Assembly (NCBI GenBank): GCA_001275005.1
Contig: JWZX01000351.1
Coordinates: 1 to 11,709 of the forward strand
Length of the DNA: 11,709 bases
Direction of reading: 5' to 3'
From: Chrysochromulina tobinii
Lineage: Eukaryota > Haptophyta > Prymnesiales > Chrysochromulinaceae
Each line of letters begins with the position of its first letter. Position 1 is the stretch's first letter. The position numbers and the translations under genes were made by a program. A model generated the notes under the pieces. It ran no database searches and was not told the DNA's origin. It was given only the letters and a program-made list of their open reading frames with translations. Shown here piece by piece: positions 1 through 7,191 of the stretch.

Positions 1-154
1 GCTCTCCATGTGTGAGGTCGCGTGAACGGTTTCTTGGGTGGAAAGGCCGCGTCTAGCGGTTCACAGATCAGAAATTCAGCCCCCTGGTCGGACACCGCCT
101 TTGGTCTCAACCTCTTGGTCGCGTCTCCTGGTGTCGCACCAGGCTTCTTGCCTC
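1..154. other. Upstream flank of the first gene
   Basis: The frame of the downstream gene is open from base 26, after a TGA at 23-25, up to the first ATG at 155, and contains no earlier ATG. It may be 5' untranslated sequence or the tail of an exon. No TATA box or other clear promoter element is visible. Confidence 0.4.
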
Positions 155-1126
155 ATGGACCCGAAGATCTCCATGATGCTCGGCACCCTCGTGCAAGAGC
201 TGAGCCTATCCGTCTACTCCGCCGAGACGAGCGACCAAGCGATGGTTTTGCTCTCGTCCCAGCTGGAGCTTCTGCGGTCGCAGCAGGTCAGGCATGAGCA
301 AATCAAACAGGAGCTGGGCAAGCAAGAGGCAGCAGAGACGTCAGCACAGCCCGCTGCAAAAATTCGCCGTCTCGGCGCTGCAGGAGTGGTGCGGCTCGAC
401 GCCGAGAGGGGGGTCGGCTTCGAGCTGTACGAGACCCAAGAAGAGACGCGTATGGGCGGGCTCGTCAAGCATGTCAACAAGATCAAGGACTTGCAGGTCG
501 GAGTGAGGCCGTCGCTGCGAGATGCTCCATTCGAACAGGTTGCCCGCTGGCTTCGGGAGCTCAACTACAATTATTACGCCGTGACGACCTTCCTCGAGAC
601 TTCAGACCTTCCTCGCATCATGCAGAGCCGCGACGACGAGGACCTGCCGTCGGTGACCGTGGACACTCTTCTCGTGCCGACGTCGCCCTACCAACGAGCC
701 ATGGTCTGGGCAAACAGCACGCAGGGGATGGCGCGCGACGAATACGCGGTGGGATTGCAGATGGCGGCGCTCCGACAGGTGATCCGCTCGCACGACCCGA
801 ATACGGCGGAGTTGGTCGAGTTCCTCGTCCAAGCGCGTGGGTACACTGTCGAGCCTAGAGCCGACCTCGACCTCGAGCCCCCACTCTGGACGGCGGTGCG
901 AGAGCGGGGGTTTCCTGGTCAAGCCAAGGTGGTGCTGCTCCTCCTAGCGCACCGAGCGGATCCGGACCGCTCCTTTCAGGGCACAGACGACGCTCTCGCA
1001 AAGAGCGCACGTCAGCTTGCGAATCAGTCCATCACGGGGATCATGGACGTGCTCATCCACTGCGAGCACATGATGGAGGACTGCATCTGGCAAGACGCTG
1101 CTCCAGAAGACCAAGGAGGAACTTGA
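155..1126 (+). CDS. Helical protein with degenerate ankyrin-like C-terminus
   Basis: A 323-residue protein that I do not recognise as a named family. The start is the first ATG of the open frame and has G at +4. Residues about 36-62 are Gln/Glu/Leu-rich and likely a short coiled coil. Residues 100-160 look helical and end in an acidic patch (RDDEDLP). Residues about 215-305 resemble two worn ankyrin repeats: a segment near 242-271 reads PPLWTAV then VVLLLLAHRADPD, which follows the ankyrin pattern TPLxxA...VVxLLLxxGADPN. No catalytic motif, signal peptide or membrane span is seen. A protein-interaction role is inferred from the ankyrin-like tail only. The frame stays open upstream to base 26 without an ATG, so an upstream exon cannot be excluded. 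The gene runs in the same direction as Tim44, 341 bases away. Confidence 0.65.
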   Translation: MDPKISMMLGTLVQELSLSVYSAETSDQAMVLLSSQLELLRSQQVRHEQIKQELGKQEAAETSAQPAAKIRRLGAAGVVRLDAERGVGFELYETQEETRMGGLVKHVNKIKDLQVGVRPSLRDAPFEQVARWLRELNYNYYAVTTFLETSDLPRIMQSRDDEDLPSVTVDTLLVPTSPYQRAMVWANSTQGMARDEYAVGLQMAALRQVIRSHDPNTAELVEFLVQARGYTVEPRADLDLEPPLWTAVRERGFPGQAKVVLLLLAHRADPDRSFQGTDDALAKSARQLANQSITGIMDVLIHCEHMMEDCIWQDAAPEDQGGT

Positions 1127-1467
1127 GCCGGTACACCACGGTTAAACGGGGTGCGCCCAAGCAGACGGGGGTGCGCCAAAGCGCCAGATTCCCAGTGAGA
1201 GAGCAGGAGTGCGCCAGTGAGCACGCGACCACACGAGTGCTGTACGAGTGCTGCATACGTTCGCAAGTCGTGCGTGAGCTTGAAACACGATCAGGAGCAC
1301 TTCAATAGCTCAATACTTGGAGTCAACGAGGTGGTTTCGAAATCAATTTTCTGAGGCACCATACGATTGTGCCGATTCTTCAGACGTACGTTCGTGACGT
1401 GCGGCTCGCTGCGAGGAAGAGGAGAAAATTCGTTGTTCTTCGCCGTGGCCACGTCGCAATCACCAGA
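1127..1467. other. Spacer upstream of Tim44 with short repeats
   Basis: No gene is seen in this 341-base spacer. It holds short direct repeats: GGGTGCGCC twice near 1150-1178 with a related GAGTGCGCC near 1207, and ACGAGTGCTG-like copies near 1234-1254. It presumably carries the 3' end of the first gene and the Tim44 promoter, but I see no clear poly(A) signal or TATA box. Confidence 0.4.
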
Positions 1468-2709
1468 ATGCGAAGCATCTTGGCAGTGCGGATGGTCTCG
1501 AACGCGGCACGGCGTCGCCAGATTCCAATGGCGTCGCGCCATAATATGTCCTTCTTCCAGAACCTCAAGGAAAACATCTCGAAAGAAGTCGAGAAGAATC
1601 CCGAGCTCAAGAAGACGCTCGACGAGCTGCGCAGCAGTGAGCTTCTGAACAAGGCGAGCACTGCTGCGAGCGAGGCGGCGGCCAAGGCAAATGAGGCCGC
1701 CTCCAAGGTTTCACAGTCGGTATCGCAGGCAGCCGACGCCGCGAGCGAGCGGGCGGCCAAAGCGGCCAAGGCGGGCGAGGACCTGGCCAGCAAGGCCACC
1801 CAGAAGGCGCAGCAGGCAGCGTCCGAGGCGTCGTCCAAATTCACGTCCAAGCCCGCGGACGCTTCTTCGGCGCAGCAGGGCGCGCCCGGCAGCGGCAGCA
1901 CGGGCAGCGCTGGCGCTGCCGAGGGCGGGCCGCAACCGCTGCCCTTCTTTCAGCGGGTCTTCGAGGATGCGAGCGCCGTCTTCGAGAAGCTCAAAGCTAG
2001 TGTGAGCAGCGGCAGCACGCCGGCTGGCAGCGCGAGAAGCGCGAGCAGCACTGCGTCGAGCAGCGGTGACGGTGGCGGCGACCCGGGCGCAGGCGCGCTC
2101 GTGGTGCGCCAGCCCACTTTTTGGGAGCGCAATTTCAATCCGGAGTCGCCCTTCTTCGAGCGCCTCAAGGGCATGTTTGGAGGTGCTGGCGACGCGGCGG
2201 GCGGCCTCGGCGATCGCTTCTTCGGCGAGACCGAGCAGGCTGAGGCGATGGCCGAGCTGCGCAAGCTCATGCCCGACTACTCGCAGGACGCCTTCCTGAG
2301 CATGATCAGCAAGGACATGGGCCCGAAGGTCATCGGCGCCTACTTGCGTGCTGACATGGAGGTCATCCGCGCGCAGACGCGCGACCAGGCGTTCGCGACA
2401 CTGCAGGCGTCGGTGACCGACCGCATCACGCGCCAGCTCAAGATGGATGAGCGAATCCTGTACATGTCGCCGCCCGAACTCGAAGGCATGCGCGTCATCA
2501 GCGGTCTGCCCACGGCGATCGTCTCCTTCGAAACCCATCAGATCTATTGCATCCGAAATGTGCTGACCAGCCAGATCGCCGAGGGCGACGAGGATGACAT
2601 CCGCTCGTTCCACTACCTCTGGGCACTCCAGCCCAACGAACAGGCTGACTCGGAGCACAAGTGGCAGTTGACGGAGCTCGCCATACGCGGCGTCATGTCA
2701 GTCTACTGA
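1468..2709 (+). CDS. TIM44: Mitochondrial import inner membrane translocase subunit Tim44
   Basis: A 413-residue Tim44 homologue, close to the usual length of about 450. Tim44 is a matrix-side peripheral protein that tethers mtHsp70 to the TIM23 channel so that preproteins are pulled into the matrix. The first ATG gives an N-terminus rich in Arg, Ser and Ala without acidic residues (1-26), a typical mitochondrial presequence. Residues 28-49 (SFFQNLKENI then EKNPELKK) match the conserved region just after cleavage in Tim44. Residues about 62-125 are a long Ala/Lys/Ser-rich helix, followed by a Gly/Ser/Ala linker. PTFWERNF begins at residue 216. The Tim44 C-terminal domain spans about 265-410, with MPDYSQDAFL at 268, RITRQLKMDERIL and a final WQLTELAIRGV. 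Conserved features are seen directly; the function is known for the family. A GTG at 1369 extends the frame but would displace the presequence. Confidence 0.93.
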   Translation: MRSILAVRMVSNAARRRQIPMASRHNMSFFQNLKENISKEVEKNPELKKTLDELRSSELLNKASTAASEAAAKANEAASKVSQSVSQAADAASERAAKAAKAGEDLASKATQKAQQAASEASSKFTSKPADASSAQQGAPGSGSTGSAGAAEGGPQPLPFFQRVFEDASAVFEKLKASVSSGSTPAGSARSASSTASSSGDGGGDPGAGALVVRQPTFWERNFNPESPFFERLKGMFGGAGDAAGGLGDRFFGETEQAEAMAELRKLMPDYSQDAFLSMISKDMGPKVIGAYLRADMEVIRAQTRDQAFATLQASVTDRITRQLKMDERILYMSPPELEGMRVISGLPTAIVSFETHQIYCIRNVLTSQIAEGDEDDIRSFHYLWALQPNEQADSEHKWQLTELAIRGVMSVY

Positions 2710-3459
2710 GCTTCGTCCGCCCTGTGCCCGCGCGATGACTGGGCACGCCAGTGTTCCGTCAATTGGTTCCGCCACTAGCTTCGCGACTGGGTTCGGGGAG
2801 CGCACGCGACGACGGCGCACGCGCTCGCCCTCTCGGGAGGCGCAGCTGCAGGAGGTGTAACGGCCGGTTTCATGGGATGCTGATGCAGTGATGTATGCTC
2901 GCGCGACGGGATACGTAGCGCCCGACCGCGCGGGGGATCCACGCGCGGTGCACGGGGCGCGTGTCTCGTAAGCGCGCGGGGTCGCTCTGCGGCGGGAGAC
3001 CCGGTTTGGGGCGAGTGCGGACTACCTACCTTATTGGTCAACACTCAACAGCACCTAAACGGGGCGGTTGCACCCACATGCTCTAGTCACATGCCACCGG
3101 GCCGACCGAGGCGCGCGGATCGCACCCTGCAATACCATGATCGAAGATGATATCGAAGATGCATCAGTGCGCGCCGGCGCCGCGCTCCGGCCGTTCGGTT
3201 GTCCGAGAGAGCTCGAGACCGATCGGATAATAACAGTCACAAATTTAACTACGAAAACGTCGTCGACGCTCGACGCTTCGCTCGACCGGCCGGGCACACC
3301 GCGCGAAATCCGTGCAAGCGTCGTCGGCCCGAGCGCGCCCCGGCGGCGGCGCCGCGGTCGCCGGTCCCCGCCCGCGGTCGGCGCGGCTCTGTCACGAGAT
3401 ACCCGGACATACGGGAATTTTAATTCGGAATTTCCGGAATCGTACCGACACCGCGCGAC

Positions 3460-3477
3460 TACGGACCGCGGTCCGTA
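3460..3477. repeat. Perfect 18-base palindrome
   Basis: TACGGACCGCGGTCCGTA is identical to its own reverse complement. It sits in the long spacer and has no loop, so it is more like a dimeric protein site or chance than a transcription terminator. Function unknown. Confidence 0.6.
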
Positions 3478-3771
3478 CCGCTACCGGGTCCTCTACACAC
3501 AGCGGCTTACGCGCACCAAGGGAGAGGAGACCATCGCGCCGCGCCACGCGCGCATCCTCCGCCGGCCGCCGCCAAAACTCGCGTCAGTGGAATCACGCCA
3601 CGCAACGCCACGCACATGCACTCCGCTCGCCCAGGGGCCAGGGCCGGCAGACCTGTGGGGTCATGCGGACGCGCGCGAAACGCCCACGCGTCGCACGCGC
3701 CAGCAAGAGCATCTGCACTCACGCCGGCCGGCTGCAGGGGAATCACCGCCCCCCCCCGGCCGCGGCGTGCT

Positions 3772-3825
3772 TCTCTCTGTCTCTCTGTCTCTCTGTCTCT
3801 GTCTCTGTCTCTGTCTCTCTCTCTC
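3772..3825. repeat. CT/GTCTCT microsatellite
   Basis: A 54-base pyrimidine-rich tract built of TCTCTG and TCTCTCTG units with a pure CT end. A run of nine C lies just upstream at 3749-3757. It is a simple repeat and likely length-variable. The Ser-Leu and Ser-Val peptides it would encode are a by-product of the repeat. Confidence 0.9.
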
Positions 3826-4177
3826 GGACGCACTCGCTATCACGCCTCGCTGGCTGTGCCACGCGCTGCACCGCGCTCAAAGCCCAATACGTTACCAATA
3901 CGTAATCGTGCCCTCGCATCCGCATCCGGAGACGCGCTGCCTCTCGCGGGCCTCATTGCATGCGCACTCTGCGGCCGCCACGTAGCGAGCCGACCATGAA
4001 CAAAAGTGCTACCGGGTGACAAACCGAGTCGCACAATAGGGGGTGGTTGGCAGGTAAGATCGGCGCTTGGCAAGCGGCGGCGGGAAGGGATGTGAAGCGA
4101 CGTGCAGGGCGCATGCCCGGTGAGCGCCCACCGGTGACGCCTGCCCATCCGTCCTCGCCACTTCCCCACGCGTCGCC

Positions 4178-5032
4178 TTAATCCGCGCCACCTGCGCCCA
4201 GCGCAAGCGGCGACGTGCCGCTCCAACGCTTAGGTGGAGACGCGGCGCGAATCTTGGAAGTGAGCTTCGTGCCGGGCGTGCCGGGTGAGGCCGGCGCAGC
4301 TGTGCCGTACGTGGGCGTGCGCGCCGACGTCGCCGCCGCCAGCAGGCCGCCAGCACCGATTGGCGATTTGGCGCCTGCCTGGACCGCACGCACTGCGTTC
4401 AGCGTCGACGGTGCAGCGGCAGCTCCGCCTGGCGTGGCGCTGAGCTTCGACCGCAGCGGGCTGCTGGGGCCAGCAAAGGTGCCTTTTGCGGCGGCCATAG
4501 CACCTCCCATCACCGCGGGCGCCGTGTTCGCCAGGGCGGCAGACAGCTTGCCGAAGCCCGTTGCCTCGCCGGGCCCAGGGGTTGCCATCGGGCTCCCGCC
4601 ACTGAGGATCTCAACCGCCATGTCGGCGAGGCGCTTGGTCAGCCCCGATGCCGGGTGCGTGTGCACGAAGTGGCCGACCAGCTCCCTTCCGCCCTGCTCG
4701 TTCACGAGGTCACGGTCATCGATGGCGACCCACTGATCGACGCCAACCTTGTCGCGGTTCTCTCGCATCCACTCGTTGATCTCCGTGGGACGGATGGGCG
4801 AGAACATCGGCTTCATCGGCGTCGCGCCGATCACTTCGATGTCCAGTCGGTTGAGCGCCGCAACAACCTGCCGCTTCAGGTTTGCCTGCCGCCGCCAGTC
4901 GGTTGAGAGCACGACCTTGGCCTGCGTCTTCTTCACGACCTCCGCAAGGATGGCGAGTTTGCTCTCCTCGAGGCGCCCGGCCATGTTACAGCAGATCACC
5001 CCGTCAATGTCAAGGAAGATGACGGCCACCAT
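4178..5032 (-). CDS. HAD-fold phosphatase-like protein with disordered tail
   Basis: A 284-residue protein with an N-terminal HAD-superfamily hydrolase core (about 1-145). Motif I is FLDIDGV, with the nucleophile and acid Asp at D8 and D10. Motif II is VVLSTDWR, with S43. Motif IV is WVAIDDRDL, with the Mg-binding acidic pair D105/D106. The LSTDWRR signature and the RPTEINEWM element before motif IV are typical of the HAD domain family found in 'Swiss Army Knife' RNA repair proteins. Phosphatase chemistry on a nucleic acid end or small phosphoester is therefore possible but inferred. Residues about 150-284 are Ala/Pro/Gly/Ser/Thr-rich with scattered Lys/Arg and look disordered. The first ATG places the HAD motif right at the N-terminus, as usual; a GTG at 5128 opens the frame further. 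The gene diverges from the dysbindin-like gene. Confidence 0.82.
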   Translation of the reverse strand: MVAVIFLDIDGVICCNMAGRLEESKLAILAEVVKKTQAKVVLSTDWRRQANLKRQVVAALNRLDIEVIGATPMKPMFSPIRPTEINEWMRENRDKVGVDQWVAIDDRDLVNEQGGRELVGHFVHTHPASGLTKRLADMAVEILSGGSPMATPGPGEATGFGKLSAALANTAPAVMGGAMAAAKGTFAGPSSPLRSKLSATPGGAAAAPSTLNAVRAVQAGAKSPIGAGGLLAAATSARTPTYGTAAPASPGTPGTKLTSKIRAASPPKRWSGTSPLALGAGGAD

Positions 5033-5292
5033 GACAGCTCGGAACGTCTCGACTGCGCTGCAACCTTGTGCGACGCGAACGCGAGGGGAACTTGCGACAG
5101 AAACTTGGAAAATGCACTTTTGACGCACTGGAATCTTTCGTGACGTTTTTCTCCGAATTTTTGACTCTCTAAATTTTTACATGTAGCGAACGCTCGCGCC
5201 ACCGCGCCGGGCGGCTCGCTTTCAGTCTGTCAAGTCAAGTCACGTGACTTGACATGACTTGACATGCCTTGTCTGAGGTGTCAGAAAGTGTG
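5033..5292. promoter_or_regulatory. Divergent promoter region between HAD and dysbindin-like genes
   Basis: These 260 bases separate two divergently transcribed start codons and must hold both 5' flanks. The region is more AT-rich than its surroundings around 5140-5180 (runs of T and A). It contains a palindromic G-box with flanking direct repeats at 5229-5273. No canonical TATA box is seen. Shared control of the two genes is an inference from this arrangement. Confidence 0.6.
5229..5273. promoter_or_regulatory. Palindromic G-box with repeated GTCAA / TTGAC arms
   Basis: Bases 5234-5253 form a perfect 20-base palindrome, GTCAAGTCACGTGACTTGAC, centred on CACGTG, the core bound by bHLH and bZIP factors in many eukaryotes. 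The left arm continues as repeated GTCAA units starting at 5229. The right arm repeats with a 10-base period as GTGACTTGAC, ATGACTTGAC and ATGCCTTGTC (5244-5273). The position between divergent genes suggests an operator-like site for a dimeric factor. The tail of the repeats lies about 20 bases before the dysbindin-like ATG. Confidence 0.6.
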
Positions 5293-5985
5293 ATGGCTTC
5301 CCTCCAAGAGGCTGTACCGCATTCGTCCGCATCGGCTCTGCTGCGGCGCTACGAAGCCTCGTGGGCCGAAATCGCGCAGCGCAACACGTCCGTCTGCAGC
5401 CGCGCCCGTGAGTTTGCCGGCGACGTGGCCAGGGCGAACGCTCGTGCAGGAGAGGCGTCGGCAGCGTGGGGCCAATTACGTGCTGAGCTGCAGGCATTGC
5501 CGCAGTGCGCCTTGGAGCTGCGGGAGCTGGCATCGAGCGTAGCTGGTGCGTGCGCACGCATTGATGCGCTCGAGCATCGGCTCCATGATGCCGCGTTGGC
5601 TCGCGCCGAGCAGGACGAAGGCCGTTGGAGGCAAGGGCAGCTCGAAGCGCTGAGCTGCGAGCAGCAACAACTGGAGGACGAACAACGCGAGCGCGCTCGA
5701 CTGGTGGCCGCGGAAGCCGAGGCGGCCGAGCTCGCGCGCGCGCTCGAGCGCGAGCAGATCTTTCAGGCACAGTTCGAGGCGCAGCGCGAATACCTGCGAC
5801 AGCACGGAGAGCTGGGTACCCTCGCACTTCGCCGCCCAGCGCTCGCGCAACAAGTAGACGCTACGATCGCCGTGGTCGCGGCCGCCACCGCGCAGGCCAC
5901 CCTCGCTGATGTCGCGCCGTGCGCTGGCGACGTGGCCGAGCTCGACGATTTCTACGGCTCAGGAGACGAAGTTGACACGAGTTGA
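5293..5985 (+). CDS. Dysbindin-like protein, putative BLOC-1 subunit
   Basis: A 230-residue, almost wholly helical protein. It follows the dysbindin (DTNBP1) pattern: LLRRYEASWAEI at 16-27 corresponds to the conserved LLxRYExxWAxL element. ELQALPQ at 65-71 corresponds to the LQxLP element. A coiled coil covers about 35-170, with dense Glu/Ala/Arg/Gln from 100 on. LEREQIFQAQFEAQREYL at 151-168 matches the family's ERQxFFExxFxxxxxxYL stretch. The acidic end (DVAELDDFYGSGDE) resembles dysbindin's C-terminal tail. In animals dysbindin is a BLOC-1 subunit acting in biogenesis of lysosome-related organelles and endosomal sorting; that role here is transferred by homology. The start is the first ATG, with G at +4. 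A TTG at 5269 adds eight residues only. Another coiled-coil protein remains a possible alternative. Confidence 0.68.
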   Translation: MASLQEAVPHSSASALLRRYEASWAEIAQRNTSVCSRAREFAGDVARANARAGEASAAWGQLRAELQALPQCALELRELASSVAGACARIDALEHRLHDAALARAEQDEGRWRQGQLEALSCEQQQLEDEQRERARLVAAEAEAAELARALEREQIFQAQFEAQREYLRQHGELGTLALRRPALAQQVDATIAVVAAATAQATLADVAPCAGDVAELDDFYGSGDEVDTS

Positions 5986-6296
5986 CCGTGGGCGCGTGGG
6001 GTCCGTTCCAGCCACGGTCAGGGTGAGCTAGCTCTCCTAGGGAAATGTTGAAACTGACTGCATTCGCCCGGAGCCTAGGGGTTCCTAATACCGTTCGAGT
6101 GCGGATAATATTCTCTCTCGAAGGAAAAAGGTACTAAGAAAAAGGTTGAGCCCTGGCTGACACGAGCTCTGTCGAGCAGCGCGACGAACGCCTTGCTGTC
6201 ACTGCACCTTGATGACCTTCATCGCTATCGCGATGGCCGCACACTCACGTCACAGGCAGCTTGCATCGTGCTCATTCCTCGTCGCCAAGTGGCATG
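5986..6296. other. Convergent spacer, 3' ends of dysbindin-like and RING genes
   Basis: No gene is seen here; the flanking CDSs converge. Notable are two GAAAAAGG-like purine copies near 6124-6146 and related CCTAGGG segments near 6037-6082. Bases 6271-6294 duplicate, with one mismatch, the stop-codon end of the RING gene (6376-6399). Short open frames crossing the repeat are low-complexity. Confidence 0.5.
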
Positions 6297-6399
6297 CCGA
6301 GACGGCGCGCGCCACGTGGCATGCCGAGACGGCGCGCGCCACATGGCATGCCGAGACGGCGCGCCACGTGGCATGCTCATTCCTCGTCGCCACGTGGCA
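6271..6399. repeat. Composite tandem repeat, pattern A-B-B-B-A
   Basis: Each unit ends in CCACGTGGCATG or a close variant. The A units (6271-6296 and 6376-6399) start with CTCATTCCTCGTCG. The three B units (6297-6323, 6324-6350, 6351-6375; 27, 27 and 25 bases) start with CCGAGACGGCGCG. Three intact CACGTG cores lie at 6313, 6365 and 6391; the others are CAAGTG and CACATG variants. The right-hand A unit is also the end of the RING coding sequence including its stop codon, so the array looks grown from the gene's 3' end. Confidence 0.85.
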
Positions 6400-7030
6400 C
6401 TCGCCACACGCGTGCTACTCCACTGTCGGGATACTCGATCTCGACGAACGAAGCTACATCATGCAAGTGCAAAGGCACGTACGATGGGCGAGGGATGCTC
6501 GGATCAGGTGAAGGCTCATAGCGCAGAATAACTCCGCCATCGCGGGTGTAGCCGAGCTGCCGCGGCGTCACCGGCCGCTCTGGCTGCTCGGAAGGCTGGC
6601 TTGAAGGCGCGAAGATGGCACGTAGGTCAACCCGACACAGAGGGCAATGCACCGAACGTGAAAGGCACGCATCGGCACAAGCTACGTGGAGAAGGTGCCC
6701 TGCTGCGCAAGGTAGTTTGGTGAGCTTCTCGCCCTCGGCAAAGTCGGTCAAGCATACGGAGCACTCGCCGTAGCCGCCCGTACTATACGCCACCGTTGGG
6801 AACGTCCTAATCTCTTCGGCCGTGAAACGTTCGACCGACGGAGGCGCTTCCACGGATTGAGATTCACGTCTCCTCTCATCGAGCCTCCTGAAGTAGTCCT
6901 CGAGGTCGTCGAGCACATTAGACGGCGCTCCTTCTTGTGCCGGGTAACTTAACGGTTCACGAACAGATTCCTCGTCAGAAGAGTCGCCGATGCCATCGAA
7001 GCGCGAGTAGTCTAGGACAGAAGGAGGCAT
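6377..7030 (-). CDS. RING-H2 zinc finger protein, putative E3 ubiquitin ligase
   Basis: A 217-residue protein with one canonical RING-H2 (C3H2C3) domain at about 88-135. Its ligands are C90, C93, C108, H112, H115, C118, C129 and C132, with the expected spacing and the final CPLC-R. W and L positions common before the last CPxC are replaced by CLSRSVH, so E2 contact may be atypical. Upstream lies a Ser/Asp/Glu-rich segment (GDSSDEES) and a charged helix around 40-58 (LDDLEDYFRRLDERRR). The tail is Pro-rich, then ends in a compact stretch with VEIEYPDSGVARVWRVPRG. No transmembrane span is seen, unlike ATL-type RING-H2 ligases. The start is the first ATG; the frame is open upstream only through a TTG. 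The gene diverges from the OGFOD2-like gene across 161 bases. Substrate unknown. Confidence 0.85.
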   Translation of the reverse strand: MPPSVLDYSRFDGIGDSSDEESVREPLSYPAQEGAPSNVLDDLEDYFRRLDERRRESQSVEAPPSVERFTAEEIRTFPTVAYSTGGYGECSVCLTDFAEGEKLTKLPCAAGHLLHVACADACLSRSVHCPLCRVDLRAIFAPSSQPSEQPERPVTPRQLGYTRDGGVILRYEPSPDPSIPRPSYVPLHLHDVASFVEIEYPDSGVARVWRVPRGDEE

Positions 7031-7191
7031 TTGCTCGCGTGCACCGCGACTCGTGTGTCGTTGACGCTCAAAATGCGAGCACTTTGCGTTCAACCTCGAT
7101 TCCAACCTCCCTCATTTCAGGATGGCCAGCGGGTCAAGCCAAGTCAAGCGAGGATCTCTATACCGAAAAACCGCCCGCCACGGCGCGCCAC
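7031..7191. promoter_or_regulatory. Divergent promoter region between RING and OGFOD2-like genes
   Basis: These 161 bases hold both start regions. Features seen: GGGTCAAGCCAAGTCAAGC at 7131-7149, which repeats the GTCAAG word also found in the 5229-5273 element, and a weak TATA-like CTATACC at 7157-7163. A pyrimidine-rich stretch ending in TTTCAG at 7120 looks like a 3' splice site, but the downstream frame does not require it. Joint regulation is inferred. Confidence 0.5.

Larger units (their letters stand above)
2710..4177. other. Long gene-poor spacer between convergent genes
   Basis: At 1,468 bases this is by far the widest gap in the window. It lies between the 3' ends of Tim44 and the HAD gene. 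Open frames inside it translate to Arg/Pro/Ala/Ser-rich low-complexity sequence without recognisable domains, so no gene is called. It holds a CT-rich microsatellite, a C-run at 3749-3757, an 18-base palindrome, a 10-base direct repeat ATCGAAGATG at 3140-3149 and 3152-3161, and an inverted CCAAT (ATTGG) near 3032-3036. A small multi-exon gene or a non-coding RNA could be hidden here, but nothing proves it. Confidence 0.5.

Noticed and set aside
1711-2658. 315-codon open frame on the minus strand opposite Tim44
   Set aside because: It lies wholly antisense to a confident Tim44 gene, is Arg/Ala/Leu-rich with no domain, and is expected from GC-rich third positions.
3068-3985. 305-codon plus-strand open frame in the long spacer, plus overlapping frames to 3999
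   Set aside because: The translation is Arg/Pro/Ser low-complexity and runs through the CT microsatellite (alternating Ser/Leu/Cys). Overlapping frames are equally open, as expected of GC-rich non-coding DNA.
6193-6531. 112-codon plus-strand open frame with repeated RDGARH units
   Set aside because: The peptide repeat is simply the translation of the A-B-B-B-A DNA array and it overlaps the RING gene's 3' end.
7100-7125. 3' splice site-like TTTCAG before an ATG at 7122
   Set aside because: The ATG at 7122 is in another frame from the OGFOD2-like gene and gives no signal peptide or family sequence. The start at 7192 fits better.
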